Below, piece by piece: positions 44,027-54,660 of a stretch of DNA of 64,000 bases. The notes under the pieces are model-generated. The model saw only the letters and a list, made by a program, of their open reading frames with translations. It was not told the origin of the DNA and ran no database searches. This stretch comes from Listeria immobilis (GTDB lineage: Bacteria; Bacillota; Bacilli; Lactobacillales; Listeriaceae): the NCBI RefSeq assembly GCF_014322765.1, contig NZ_JAASTZ010000003.1, positions 1 through 64,000 of the forward strand, in the 5' to 3' direction. Numbering within the stretch: position 1 is the first letter of the stretch; every line of letters starts with the position of its first letter. The position numbers and the translations under genes were made by a program.

Positions 44027-44925
44027 GATTTCGCCCTCATTTCCTGTTCTTTTAAAATCGATTCTAATATCGCCATTCTTATAAAAACGCCATTTGTCAT
44101 TTGCGTAACAATGCGTGATTTTTCGCATTCCACTAAGCTATCTGCAATTTCGACGTCACGGTTTACAGGACTTGGATGCATAATAATCGCATTTGTTTTT
44201 AATTTTTCAGCCCGTTCCGTTGTTAGTCCAAATTTAGTATGATAACTTTCTTTTGTAAATTGTTCTGTTCCACTATGTCGCTCATGCTGTACCCTTAAAA
44301 GCATCATAACATCTACTTTTTCAACGATTTCATCTACTGGTAAGTAAGTTCCAAATTTTAAGTAGCTTTCATCAAACCATTCTCTTGGTCCTGAAAAGAA
44401 TAGCTCTGCACCAAGACGTTTTAAAACTTTCATATTGGAGTTGGCTACTCTACTATGTCGAATATCTCCAGCAATCGCGACTTTCAACCCTTGAAAAGTC
44501 CCAAACTGTTCTTTAATCGTGAATAAATCAAGTAAAGACTGACTAGGATGTTCACCACAGCCATCTCCACCATTTACAAGCGCGATATCTAAATTCCTAA
44601 GTCCTTCATAGTAATTTTCTTCTGAATGTCGAATAACTGCCACATTCACGCCAACCGCCTGCATCGTAAGAAGTGTATCGTATAATGTTTCTCCTTTAGT
44701 CATGCTAGAACTTGCTGCATCGAAGGAAATCACTTCCATACCTAGTTTTTTCTCCGCTACTTCAAAACTAGTAAGCGTTCTTGTGCTCGGTTCAAAAAAC
44801 ATATTAACTGCAAAGGCTTGTTCATTAAAAGTTGCTTTTTTTCCTTGTTTAAACAGTGCCGCCTGTTCTAATAACTGCTCGATTTCAGCGATAGATAAAG
44901 CTTCCATTGATACTAAATTTTTCAT
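44014..44925 (-). CDS. pyrB: Aspartate carbamoyltransferase catalytic subunit
   Basis: 303 residues from ATG 44925, 9 nt after AGGTGG. Carbamoyl-phosphate loop [17 protein letters not shown] (about 46-62), HPSQSLLDL, and the 240s-type loop [12 protein letters not shown]. No pyrI is present, as in other Firmicutes. A longer frame from 44961 extends into the pyrP-pyrB terminator. Confidence 0.97.
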   Translation of the reverse strand: MKNLVSMEALSIAEIEQLLEQAALFKQGKKATFNEQAFAVNMFFEPSTRTLTSFEVAEKKLGMEVISFDAASSSMTKGETLYDTLLTMQAVGVNVAVIRHSEENYYEGLRNLDIALVNGGDGCGEHPSQSLLDLFTIKEQFGTFQGLKVAIAGDIRHSRVANSNMKVLKRLGAELFFSGPREWFDESYLKFGTYLPVDEIVEKVDVMMLLRVQHERHSGTEQFTKESYHTKFGLTTERAEKLKTNAIIMHPSPVNRDVEIADSLVECEKSRIVTQMTNGVFIRMAILESILKEQEMRAKSCTY

Positions 44926-44952
44926 CCTTGAGCGCCACCTTTTCCGTTTCTT

Positions 44953-44996
44953 TTTATACAAAAACCTCTGAATCGTACTTTCTGCAGAGGTTTTTT
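44953..44996 (-). terminator. Terminator in the pyrP-pyrB gap
   Basis: Perfect 11-bp stem (44960-44970 with 44985-44995), 14-nt loop, and TTTTTGTAT on the - strand. I find no PyrR-binding loop or antiterminator upstream of it. Confidence 0.85.
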
Positions 44997-45008
44997 GTTA
45001 AGTGTGAG

Positions 45009-46295
45009 TTATGCTGATTTATGTTTGGCTGGTAAAACTAGATTTAAGATAATCCCAATTACTGCTGCAAGAGCCATACCAGAAAGCTCAAAAGTTCCAG
45101 CTTTAATGAATAAACCACCAATTCCAACAACAAGCACAACCGAAGCAATAATCATATTTCGATTGATACTTAAATCAATTTGGTTTTCAATCATCATTCG
45201 AAGCCCACTTGTTGCAATAACTCCGAAAAGTAGCAGAGAAATTCCACCTAGAACTGCTGATGGAACAGAAGTAATTACGGCATTAATGTAGCCAATAAAG
45301 CCAAACAGGATGGCGAATACTGCCGCTCCCCCGATAACAAACACACTATATACTTTTGTAATTGCCAAGACACCAATGTTTTCGCCGTAAGTAGTTACTG
45401 GTGGTCCGCCGACTAGCGATGCGATAATCGAAGCAGTACCATCCCCAAGAAGCGAACGGTGAAGTCCTGGATCTTTAAAGAAATTTTTATTTGTAATTCT
45501 GTTTAGTAATAATTGATGTCCCATATGTTCAGCCATTGTGACAAAAGCAAGTGGCGCCATACTTAGAACAACCGAAATCGTAACAACTGGATCAACATTC
45601 ACAAATGGAATAGTGAAATCGGGAATTTGGAAGAAGGAAGCATTTTTAATTAATGTATAGTCGACCATTCCAAAAGCCATACTTGCTAAGTAACCCACTG
45701 TAAAACCGAAAAGAATTGGAATCAAGCCCATAAAACCTTTGAAAAACATCATAGCAATAATCGTTGCAAGTAACGTGATTAACGCAACTCCAAGTGTTTT
45801 TAAATCATAAGTCCCATTGTTTGTGCCCATTGCCATCGCTGCGGCACTTGGAGCAAGTGATAAACCGATAACCATAATAACTGGTCCAACTACAATTGGC
45901 GGTAACACTTTATGAATCCAGTCAACCCCTGCGTAATAAACAATTAGCGAAACAATCGCATAAACTACTCCGACTGAAAAGGTTCCAACCATTACCGCAC
46001 CAGGACCTCCACCGGATTTTGCTGCCAAAAGAGCAGTAATTGGTGCAATAAACGCAAACGAGGAGCCAAGATATGCAGGAATCTTCCCACGAGTAATTAC
46101 TAAATATGCAAGCGTCCCGAGTCCGCTAGATACAAGCGCAACTCCTGGACTTAAACCTGTCACACTTGGTACAAAAATAGTGGAACCAAACATGGTAAAC
46201 AGATGTTGAATACTAAGGATAATCCATTTATTTAGACTTGGTTTTTCATGGATGTCAAGAACTGGTTTTGTTGTATTTTCGATTGTTTCTGTCAT
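45009..46295 (-). CDS. pyrP: Uracil permease (NCS2 family)
   Basis: 428 residues with about 12-14 hydrophobic segments. SIQHLFTMFGSTIFVP is the NCS2 N-terminal signature; GGPPVTTYGENIGVLA is the substrate-site loop. Imports uracil by H+ symport. Second gene of the pyr operon. Start ATG after GAGAGGGG. Confidence 0.96.
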   Translation of the reverse strand: MTETIENTTKPVLDIHEKPSLNKWIILSIQHLFTMFGSTIFVPSVTGLSPGVALVSSGLGTLAYLVITRGKIPAYLGSSFAFIAPITALLAAKSGGGPGAVMVGTFSVGVVYAIVSLIVYYAGVDWIHKVLPPIVVGPVIMVIGLSLAPSAAAMAMGTNNGTYDLKTLGVALITLLATIIAMMFFKGFMGLIPILFGFTVGYLASMAFGMVDYTLIKNASFFQIPDFTIPFVNVDPVVTISVVLSMAPLAFVTMAEHMGHQLLLNRITNKNFFKDPGLHRSLLGDGTASIIASLVGGPPVTTYGENIGVLAITKVYSVFVIGGAAVFAILFGFIGYINAVITSVPSAVLGGISLLLFGVIATSGLRMMIENQIDLSINRNMIIASVVLVVGIGGLFIKAGTFELSGMALAAVIGIILNLVLPAKHKSA

Positions 46296-46314
46296 TTTTC
46301 CCCTCTCTTCTCAT

Positions 46315-46348
46315 AAAAAATACCCCTTGTCTGCAATGGACAAAGAGT
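46315..46348 (-). terminator. Attenuator terminator between pyrR and pyrP
   Basis: 10-bp stem with wobbles (46322-46331 with 46339-46348), 7-nt loop, and six T on the - strand. Confidence 0.92.
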
Positions 46349-46400
46349 ATAGAATAATCCCCTATAGAAATTAATCACTCTTTGTCAGCCTCACAGGACT
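46339..46400 (-). promoter_or_regulatory. PyrR attenuator 2: antiterminator and PyrR-binding loop
   Basis: 46339-46348 is perfectly complementary (10 bp) to 46377-46386, forming an antiterminator that excludes the terminator. Next to it, 46387-46400 reads AGTCCTGTGAGGCT on the - strand, an exact fit to the PyrR anti-antiterminator consensus (ARUCCNGNGAGGYU). UMP-bound PyrR would favour termination before pyrP. Confidence 0.93.
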
Positions 46401-46421
46401 GCTTTTAAAAAAGTGTTACAT

Positions 46422-47054
<633 letters not shown>

Positions 47055-47074
47055 TCAATTATCGTCACCTTCTT

Positions 47075-47088
47075 AGCCTCTCTGGACT
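47075..47088 (-). promoter_or_regulatory. PyrR-binding loop 1 in the pyrR leader
   Basis: The - strand reads AGTCCAGAGAGGCT, an exact match to the PyrR loop consensus, about 48 nt before the leader terminator. Confidence 0.93.
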
Positions 47089-47117
47089 ATGTTAAAGGAC
47101 TTTATTTCATTAAACTA

Positions 47118-47146
47118 ATCTTACCTGATTGAACTTTCATTGTCAA
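47118..47146 (-). promoter_or_regulatory. Sigma-A promoter of the pyr operon
   Basis: Perfect -35 TTGACA (47141-47146), 17-bp spacer, TAAGAT (47118-47123). The only strong promoter seen for the ten-gene operon. Confidence 0.9.
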
Positions 47147-47163
47147 TAAAAAAATCCAAACTA

Positions 47164-47172
47164 TGTTATACT
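47164..47172 (+). promoter_or_regulatory. Extended -10 promoter of the small hypothetical gene
   Basis: TGTTATACT, back to back with the pyr promoter; no clear -35. Confidence 0.5.
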
Positions 47173-47202
47173 AATAATATTAAAATAAAGGAGGCCAAAC
47201 TT

Positions 47203-47466
47203 ATGGCTACATCTAAAGCAAAAAAACAGCGCCAAAAATTAGTCCGCGATGGCCATTTAAATCCAGAAATCAAAAGAAGCCCTTTTGCGCTAATTGATTT
47301 AAGCTCCAAACAAACAAAAACAAAAAAAGGGTATCTTTATAGTAAGAAAGAGAAGAATCGCCAAATAGATGATTCTTTTTTTGTGGCTTTTTTTAAGTTT
47401 CCCCGTTTTCTCCGCAAAACCATTGAAAATCTCCCTGCCTCTTTTAACTATTCTTCCTTGCAGTAG
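47203..47466 (+). CDS. Small basic hypothetical protein (lmo1841-like)
   Basis: 87 residues from ATG 47203, 6-7 nt after AAAGGAGG. Residues 1-45 are basic (MATSKAKKQRQKLVRDGHLN then PEIKRSPFALIDL) and resemble short nucleic-acid-binding-like proteins of bacilli. From about residue 50 the frame passes through a candidate terminator and reads like translated intergenic DNA. So the real protein may be shorter or its mRNA may lack a stop. Function unknown. An in-frame ATG at 47140 has no ribosome site. Confidence 0.6.
   Translation: MATSKAKKQRQKLVRDGHLNPEIKRSPFALIDLSSKQTKTKKGYLYSKKEKNRQIDDSFFVAFFKFPRFLRKTIENLPASFNYSSLQ
47353..47382 (+). terminator. Candidate terminator inside the small hypothetical frame
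   Basis: 7-bp AT-rich stem AAGAATC/GATTCTT (47353-47359 with 47371-47377), 11-nt loop and seven T. It lies at codons 51-60 of the frame. Confidence 0.5.
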
Positions 47467-47585
47467 AGTCTCTCTTCGTTTTATTTGCATTTATAATGAT
47501 GCCATTATTATTCGCTATAATGAACCACAGATAAATTCAACATCACTAAAACTAACGAAATGTCATTTTAAAAATGCAGGCACAT

Positions 47586-47658
47586 AAAAAGCAGAAATCA
47601 ATAAATAAAGCCATCTTTTTAAATGGATTATATCAGATTTCTGCTAATTTTTTTTAAA
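47586..47658. terminator. Bidirectional terminator between the hypothetical gene and rluD
   Basis: 10-bp perfect stem (47590-47599 with 47636-47645) enclosing a second small hairpin; eight T follow on the + strand and five on the - strand. Confidence 0.85.
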
Positions 47659-47679
47659 AGCACTTTGCTTCAATTTTTA

Positions 47680-48588
47680 TTATGGTTCTTGACGCAACGC
47701 TTTTAATGCGGCTTCAAAAGAGCTTGGTAGCGGTGCTTCAAATGTCATACGTTCCTTAGTTGTTGGGTGGTCGAATCCTAATTTTGCTGCATGAAGAAAT
47801 TGACCATTACCCTTTATCGTATTTTTAGGACCATATTTAGGATCACCAGCTAGTGGATGTCCAATATACTTTAGATGCACACGGATTTGGTGTGTTCGAC
47901 CTGTATCCAGTTTACAATTAATAAGTGTATAACCTTCTAATCGTTCAATAACTTCAAAATGAGTTCTTGCTTCCTTGCCATCACGAACTACAGCCATTTT
48001 TTGACGATCTTCTTTTGCACGTCCGATTGGAGCCTCAATAGTTCCTTTTTGGTGAACAATGTCACCATGAACCAGTGCTATATATTCTCTATCAGAAGTT
48101 TTATCTTTCAATTGTTTAGCAAGCGATTCGTGCGCATGGTCATTTTTAGCCACCATAAGTAATCCAGAAGTATCTTTATCAATACGATGGACAATCCCTG
48201 GACGAATTTTGCCATTAATACCCGATAAATCATCACAATGAAAAAGAAGCGCATTAACAAGTGTACCACTCGCATGTCCCGCTGAAGGATGAACCACCAT
48301 TCCTTCAGGTTTATTTACAACAAGCATATCTTTATCTTCAAAGTAAATATCTAGCGGAATATCTTCTGCTAGTACTTCTAATTCTTCCGGTTCACGAACT
48401 TCTAGCAGAATTTCATCACCAACTTGTACTTTATAATTGGGCTTAGCTACTTCTCCGTTTACAGTAATATCTCCACTTTTCAGCATTAATTGAATGGCTG
48501 AACGGCTTTTTCCAGTTAATTCAGCAACTGCTTTATCAATCCGTTCACGTGCATGACTCTCTTCTATAATTAATCTTTCATTCTGCAT
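47680..48588 (-). CDS. rluD: Pseudouridine synthase, RluD family
   Basis: 302 residues. N-terminal S4 RNA-binding domain (about 14-70), catalytic RIDKDTSGLLMVAKN (Asp near 137), LDTGRTHQIRVHLKYIGHPL. Probably modifies 23S rRNA (the B. subtilis orthologue is YlyB; exact sites not inferred). Start overlaps the lspA stop by 1 nt (TAATG). Confidence 0.94.
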   Translation of the reverse strand: MQNERLIIEESHARERIDKAVAELTGKSRSAIQLMLKSGDITVNGEVAKPNYKVQVGDEILLEVREPEELEVLAEDIPLDIYFEDKDMLVVNKPEGMVVHPSAGHASGTLVNALLFHCDDLSGINGKIRPGIVHRIDKDTSGLLMVAKNDHAHESLAKQLKDKTSDREYIALVHGDIVHQKGTIEAPIGRAKEDRQKMAVVRDGKEARTHFEVIERLEGYTLINCKLDTGRTHQIRVHLKYIGHPLAGDPKYGPKNTIKGNGQFLHAAKLGFDHPTTKERMTFEAPLPSSFEAALKALRQEP

Positions 48589-49052
48589 TATTTAATTCCT
48601 TTCGTTTTGCGGTCGTCAATAAAAACATACACGAGCATCAGTACGACACCAACTGAAAGCGAGGCATCTGCCACATTGAAAATAGGAAAATAATAATTCC
48701 CCCATACAGTTTGGACAAAATCTACTACTTCTTGATGCAAAACCCGGTCGATAAAATTACCAATTGCACCACCTAAAATAAACGCTAAACTAACAGAAAA
48801 TAGTCGTTTCCCTTTGGCATATTTTTGCATAATATAAATTATAATTCCAATAACAATAACAGTAATAAGATAGAAAAACCACATATGCCCTTCTAAAATA
48901 CTCCAAGCTGCTCCGTTATTACGGTAACTTGTCCAGTATAGAAAACCAGGGATAACTTCTATTTTTTGACCAATTTCCATGTTTTGAACAACAATCCATT
49001 TAGTCAATTGATCTAGCGCAATTACGGCTAGGGTAATTAGATAATAATACAT
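48588..49052 (-). CDS. lspA: Lipoprotein signal peptidase (SPase II)
   Basis: 154 residues from ATG 49052, 8 nt after GAGGG; ATG 49067 upstream has no good site. Four membrane helices; catalytic aspartates in GAIGNFIDRVL and FNVADASLSVG. Cleaves the signals of lipoproteins such as LipA and the Mn-binding protein in this window. Confidence 0.97.
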   Translation of the reverse strand: MYYYLITLAVIALDQLTKWIVVQNMEIGQKIEVIPGFLYWTSYRNNGAAWSILEGHMWFFYLITVIVIGIIIYIMQKYAKGKRLFSVSLAFILGGAIGNFIDRVLHQEVVDFVQTVWGNYYFPIFNVADASLSVGVVLMLVYVFIDDRKTKGIK

Positions 49053-49082
49053 TTTCCGAACCCTCATTTCACATCGGTTAGA

Positions 49083-49127
49083 TAAAAGTATGCGCGCGCA
49101 AGTCGAAACAACAAGCGCGCCATACTT
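49083..49127 (-). terminator. GC-rich hairpin after the purine permease
   Basis: About 13-bp stem with one extra base (49086-49099 with 49115-49127), 15-nt loop; on the - strand it is followed by TTTTATC, a short T run. Confidence 0.7.
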
Positions 49128-49133
49128 CTTTAG

Positions 49134-50417
49134 TTATTGTATGATAAATTGAAGCAAAAATAAAGCAGCAATTACATACATGACTGGTGAAGTTCGCTCT
49201 TTATTTTTCGTAAAAACACGAAGAATTGGATACGCAATAAAACCAGCCGCAATTCCGTCTGCAATACTATACGTTAATGGGATAAGCACAATAATAAGTA
49301 ATGCTGAAAAAGTCTCTGCCGCACTTGATAAGTCCATTTCTTTAAATTCTTGTAGCATGGACATCCCAATCACAATTAAAACTGGTGCAATCGCGCTATT
49401 TGGAATAAAAGATATCACTGGCATTAAGAACAGTGAGGCAATAAAGAAAAGCCCCGTTGTTACACTTGCAAGACCTGTTTTTGCTCCACTAGCTGCCATA
49501 GAGCCACTTTCTAATGCGGAAACGGTTGGACTTGTTCCAAATAAGCCAGATAAAAAAACAGTGAAAGAGCTTGCTTTTAAGACTCGTGGTAATTTCTCGG
49601 TTTGTTTTAGCTGCCTAACTTGACCATTTGTTAGACCAACTGTTTCAAACACAATAACCATTGTCATCGTAAAAACAGCACTCCAAAAGTTAATACTCGC
49701 CATTCCGGAAAAATCGCCTTTAAACAACACATCACTCCATGGTGCTACACTTAATTTCGTCGCACTGGTCGTATTTGTGATGCCAAATAATACACCTACA
49801 ATCGTTCCTATTATTAAACTCCATAAGAAAGCCCCAGGAACTTTACGAATAATAAGAATCATCGTAAGTAAAAGTGTCACAAGCGTTGCTAAAACAAATG
49901 GGTCACCTAAATCTCCAAGCGCGATAATGCTATGCTTTCCGCGTGTGACAATTTCGCCTTTTTCCAGCCCTAGAAAGATTAAAAATAAACCAAGCCCAAC
50001 GGTAATAGCTTGCTTTAAAATTAGCGGAATGGCTTGATTTAGTTTTCCCGCAAGTGGTGTAAATGCAAGAATCATAAATAGCAATCCACTTATTGTGACG
50101 GCTGCAAGCGCTACCTGCCAACTTAGTCCCATTCCACCTACAAGGTTATACGCAAAGAGCGCATTAATCCCCATACCTGGAATTATAATAAGTGGTGCAT
50201 TAGACCAAAACCCCATAATCAAACAGCCTGCTGCCGAGATAAAAATCGTCGCCAGTATTGCGCCTTGATAAGGAACTCCCGCTTCAGCTAAAATCGAACT
50301 ATTTACGACAATAATATATGTCACCGTAAAAAAGCCAATCATACCAGCCAAAAACTCTGTCCGGATATTGGTCTTATGTTCGTTCAGCCGAAATACTTTG
50401 TTGAAAAATTTCTGCAT
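49134..50417 (-). CDS. Purine (hypoxanthine/guanine/adenine) permease, AzgA/PbuG family
   Basis: 427 residues with about 12-13 membrane segments. GMGINALFAYNLVGGMGL and GTSPTVSALESGSMAASGAKTG (quoted in parts) are motifs of the AzgA branch of NCS2 permeases, similar to B. subtilis PbuG/PbuO. The exact base is not predictable. Preceded by a G-rich leader and a divergent MATE gene. Confidence 0.9.
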   Translation of the reverse strand: MQKFFNKVFRLNEHKTNIRTEFLAGMIGFFTVTYIIVVNSSILAEAGVPYQGAILATIFISAAGCLIMGFWSNAPLIIIPGMGINALFAYNLVGGMGLSWQVALAAVTISGLLFMILAFTPLAGKLNQAIPLILKQAITVGLGLFLIFLGLEKGEIVTRGKHSIIALGDLGDPFVLATLVTLLLTMILIIRKVPGAFLWSLIIGTIVGVLFGITNTTSATKLSVAPWSDVLFKGDFSGMASINFWSAVFTMTMVIVFETVGLTNGQVRQLKQTEKLPRVLKASSFTVFLSGLFGTSPTVSALESGSMAASGAKTGLASVTTGLFFIASLFLMPVISFIPNSAIAPVLIVIGMSMLQEFKEMDLSSAAETFSALLIIVLIPLTYSIADGIAAGFIAYPILRVFTKNKERTSPVMYVIAALFLLQFIIQ

Positions 50418-50484
50418 ACTTTTCCCTCATTATGAAATTGTCCCTCTCCCAACCCGCAGAGTAATGCCCCTGCCACAGACCTCC
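50418..50484 (-). other. G-rich structured leader of the purine permease
   Basis: About 67 nt on the - strand with repeated G runs and a GCAGGG/CTCTGC hairpin (minus of 50454-50471). It does not show the conserved core of the purine riboswitch. Class not identified. Confidence 0.4.
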
Positions 50485-50493
50485 ATTATAGCA
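50485..50493 (-). promoter_or_regulatory. Extended -10 promoter of the purine permease
   Basis: TGCTATAAT with perfect -10 (50485-50490). Confidence 0.6.
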
Positions 50494-50551
50494 AAGATAG
50501 TAGTTATGGGAAAGTAAAAGTTTTCGTTGCGCCACCAAACGCCAGATTTTA

Positions 50552-50560
50552 TGCTATAAT
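50552..50560 (+). promoter_or_regulatory. Extended -10 promoter of the MATE gene
   Basis: TGCTATAAT with perfect -10 (50555-50560); no clear -35. Confidence 0.6.
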
Positions 50561-50588
50561 TTGGAGTGATGTTAAAGGAGATGATTAT

Positions 50589-51935
50589 TTGCAACAAACA
50601 GCTACTTATCGCGCAAAATGGAAACAGTTTTTAATCATTTTCTCGCCAATTGTGATTACACAACTAACCTTATTTTCAATGACCTTTTTTGATACAACAA
50701 TGAGCGGGAACTATTCTAACCAGGCGCTTGCTGGTGTGGCAATTGGAAGTTCTTTTTGGTCGCCTATTAATGCAGCCTTTTCAGGATTACTTATGGCGAT
50801 TACACCGATTGTGGCGCAATTAATTGGAGCAAAAAAAGAAAAAGAAGTGAAAAACACCGTACATAACGGGCTTTATATTGCCATTATTTTAGCTATAATT
50901 TTAATACTTGTTAATTTCTTGATTGTCCCAACTATTCTAACGCATATGCCAATTACAGAGGAAGTAGCAACGATTGCTCGCCATTTCTTAAATGGGATTT
51001 GTATTGGAATACCTGCTTTTTTTATTTCTGCTATATTACGATCATTTATTGATTCACTTGGACTAACTAGAGTAACAATGTTAATAACGCTTTGTACGGT
51101 TCCTTTTAATATCTTTTTAAACTACTGTTTTATTTTTGGAAACTTTGGCTTTCCAGAAATGGGAGGAGCAGGTAGTGGATATGCAACAGGTTTAACGTAT
51201 TGGCTAGTAGTTTTAGTCAGTGTTATTTTAATTCAATCTCAAGCTAGGTTGCGCAATTTTGGTATCTTTAAAGGATTTACAGCGATTCACTTTTCCAAAA
51301 TGAAAGAAATTATTGGTATTGGTGTTCCGAATGGCCTCACAATTTTATTTGAAACAAGTATCTTTTCAGCGGTAACGATTTTAATGGGGGCATTTGGGAC
51401 GGAAACGATTGCGGCTCACCAATCCGCTAATAGTGTTTGTACGCTTCTTTACGCCTTTCCGCTTAGTGTTGCTTCCACTTTAACAATTCTTGGTGGGTAC
51501 GAAACAGGTGCCAAACGTTTAACCGATGCAAAACAATATCGTCATATTGGAATGACCGCTGCGATTTTAATAGGTTGTTTAAATGGGGCAATATTATTTT
51601 TCTTCCGAGAAACGATTGCTGGTTTTTATACCGATGATCCAGCGCTGATTGATTTAATTATGCAATTTCTTGTATACGCGATTTTATTTCAATTTGCTGA
51701 TGCCGTATTATCCCCTGTTCTTGGGGCGCTGCGAGGTTATAAAGATGTTGCCATTACTTCGGTAGTTGCTTTTATTTCTTACTGGATAATTGGTCTTCCA
51801 GTAGGTTATGGGCTATCATTTACGAACTTAGGACCATTCGGCTATTGGATTGGCTTAAGTACTGGTCTATTCGTTGCCGCAATTATTTTGTCCATCCGTG
51901 TCCGGAAAACAGAACGAAAACTTGCATTACAATAA
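50589..51935 (+). CDS. MATE family multidrug efflux protein
   Basis: 448 residues, 12 membrane segments in two halves. Start is TTG (50589), 8 nt after AAAGGAG; the nearby ATG at 50581 is in another frame. ITQLTLFSMTFFDTTMSGNY in TM1 and the second-half repeat GVPNGLTILFETSIFS are typical of NorM-type MATE exporters. Substrate unknown. Own promoter and terminator. Confidence 0.92.
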   Translation: MQQTATYRAKWKQFLIIFSPIVITQLTLFSMTFFDTTMSGNYSNQALAGVAIGSSFWSPINAAFSGLLMAITPIVAQLIGAKKEKEVKNTVHNGLYIAIILAIILILVNFLIVPTILTHMPITEEVATIARHFLNGICIGIPAFFISAILRSFIDSLGLTRVTMLITLCTVPFNIFLNYCFIFGNFGFPEMGGAGSGYATGLTYWLVVLVSVILIQSQARLRNFGIFKGFTAIHFSKMKEIIGIGVPNGLTILFETSIFSAVTILMGAFGTETIAAHQSANSVCTLLYAFPLSVASTLTILGGYETGAKRLTDAKQYRHIGMTAAILIGCLNGAILFFFRETIAGFYTDDPALIDLIMQFLVYAILFQFADAVLSPVLGALRGYKDVAITSVVAFISYWIIGLPVGYGLSFTNLGPFGYWIGLSTGLFVAAIILSIRVRKTERKLALQ

Positions 51936-51944
51936 AAAGAACAA

Positions 51945-51998
51945 CAGAGAATTTTGCCTCCCCCAAAAATTGGGTTTTGAGGGGAAAAACTGTCTCTG
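51945..51998. terminator. Large bidirectional terminator after the MATE gene and the Mn-binding protein gene
   Basis: CAGAGA pairs with TCTCTG (51945-51950 with 51993-51998), enclosing TTTT/AAAA and a CCCC/GGGG hairpin. T runs follow on both strands. Confidence 0.8.
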
Positions 51999-52007
51999 CC
52001 TCTCTTT

Positions 52008-53776
<1,769 letters not shown>

Positions 53777-53778
53777 CT

Positions 53779-54501
53779 CTATACCCCCTCTGCAAAGGCG
53801 ATTGGTGCATCACCATAAGCCGTTTTAATATTATCTTCTGTAAAAGTTTGTTCAACTAGTCCATGAGCAATTAATTTTTTATTGAGTAAAATAATTTCAT
53901 CAAAATAAGCAGCTACTTTATGAAAATCATGATGAACGACGACTATCGTTTTTCCACTATCCCTCCATTTTTTTAATAATTTCATAATCAACGCTTCGCT
54001 CGTCATATCAATTCCGGCAAAAGGTTCATCTAAAAAGAAAATTTCTGCATGTTGCGCTAATGCTCGTGCGATAAAAACCCGTTGTAATTGTCCACCAGAA
54101 AGCTCTCCAATTTGTCGTTTTCGAAAGGAGGTCATTTCAACTTGTTCTAGTGCCTCTAATGCAATTTGTTTTTCTTTTTTTCCTGGCCGTTTTACCAGTC
54201 CAAGTGTTGGATATGTCCCAAGTAGAACCATATCCAACACAGTAATTGGAAAGGTTAAATCCACCTCACTTCTTTGAGGAACGTAAGCAATCTTTTTCTT
54301 CCAAGTAGAAAGTGGTACTCCATCCAATATTATTTGACCATTTTCTCTAGGGATCAGTCCCATCATCCCTTTTAATAAAGTGGATTTCCCGGCACCATTT
54401 GGACCAATTATTCCAGTTAGTTTACTTGATGCTATTTGAAGTGATACATTATCTATTGCAACTTTTTGTTTATAGGATATTGTTAGATTTTGAATATTCA
54501 T
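53779..54501 (-). CDS. mntB: Mn-type ABC importer ATPase (lmo1849-like)
   Basis: 240 residues. Walker A GPNGAGKSTLLKG, signature ELSGGQLQRVFIARA, Walker B EIFFLDEPFAGID, H-loop VVVHHDFH. First gene of the operon. Confidence 0.93.
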   Translation of the reverse strand: MNIQNLTISYKQKVAIDNVSLQIASSKLTGIIGPNGAGKSTLLKGMMGLIPRENGQIILDGVPLSTWKKKIAYVPQRSEVDLTFPITVLDMVLLGTYPTLGLVKRPGKKEKQIALEALEQVEMTSFRKRQIGELSGGQLQRVFIARALAQHAEIFFLDEPFAGIDMTSEALIMKLLKKWRDSGKTIVVVHHDFHKVAAYFDEIILLNKKLIAHGLVEQTFTEDNIKTAYGDAPIAFAEGV

Positions 54502-54516
54502 ATGAACTCTCCTTTT

Positions 54517-54565
54517 CCCTTAAGACTAAAATTTACTCTTAACTAAAATTGTTTCCCTGGAACAA
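54517..54565 (-). promoter_or_regulatory. Candidate metal-repressor (MntR-like) sites before the Mn importer
   Basis: Two near-direct copies of AATTTTAGT followed by TTAAG or CTTAAG lie in 54517-54550, and an inverted TTGTT...AACAA element in 54549-54565, all between the transcription start and the ATG. The CTTAAGGGAAA part resembles DtxR/MntR-type sites. Binding by MntR is inferred. Confidence 0.4.
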
Positions 54566-54576
54566 CTTTAAATAGA

Positions 54577-54605
54577 AGTATAACGAAGATTGCTTTCGTT
54601 GTAAA
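54577..54605 (-). promoter_or_regulatory. Sigma-A promoter of the Mn importer operon
   Basis: TTTACA (54600-54605), 17-bp spacer, TATACT (54577-54582). The spacer carries an AACGAA/TTCGTT inverted repeat. Confidence 0.8.
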
Positions 54606-54617
54606 GTAAAAATACAT

Positions 54618-54650
54618 AAAAAAATCCCGTAGCTTATTAAAAACTACGGG
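54618..54650 (-). terminator. Terminator after the MarR gene
   Basis: 7-bp perfect stem CCCGTAG/CTACGGG (54626-54632 with 54644-54650) and seven T on the - strand. Confidence 0.93.
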
Positions 54651-54660
54651 AAAAACTATT

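Noticed and set aside
47299-47490. 63-residue ORF on the - strand
   Set aside because: Overlaps the + strand gene and terminator, with no ribosome site or recognisable sequence.
50418-50484. Purine (guanine) riboswitch on the permease
   Set aside because: The conserved three-way-junction core is not seen.
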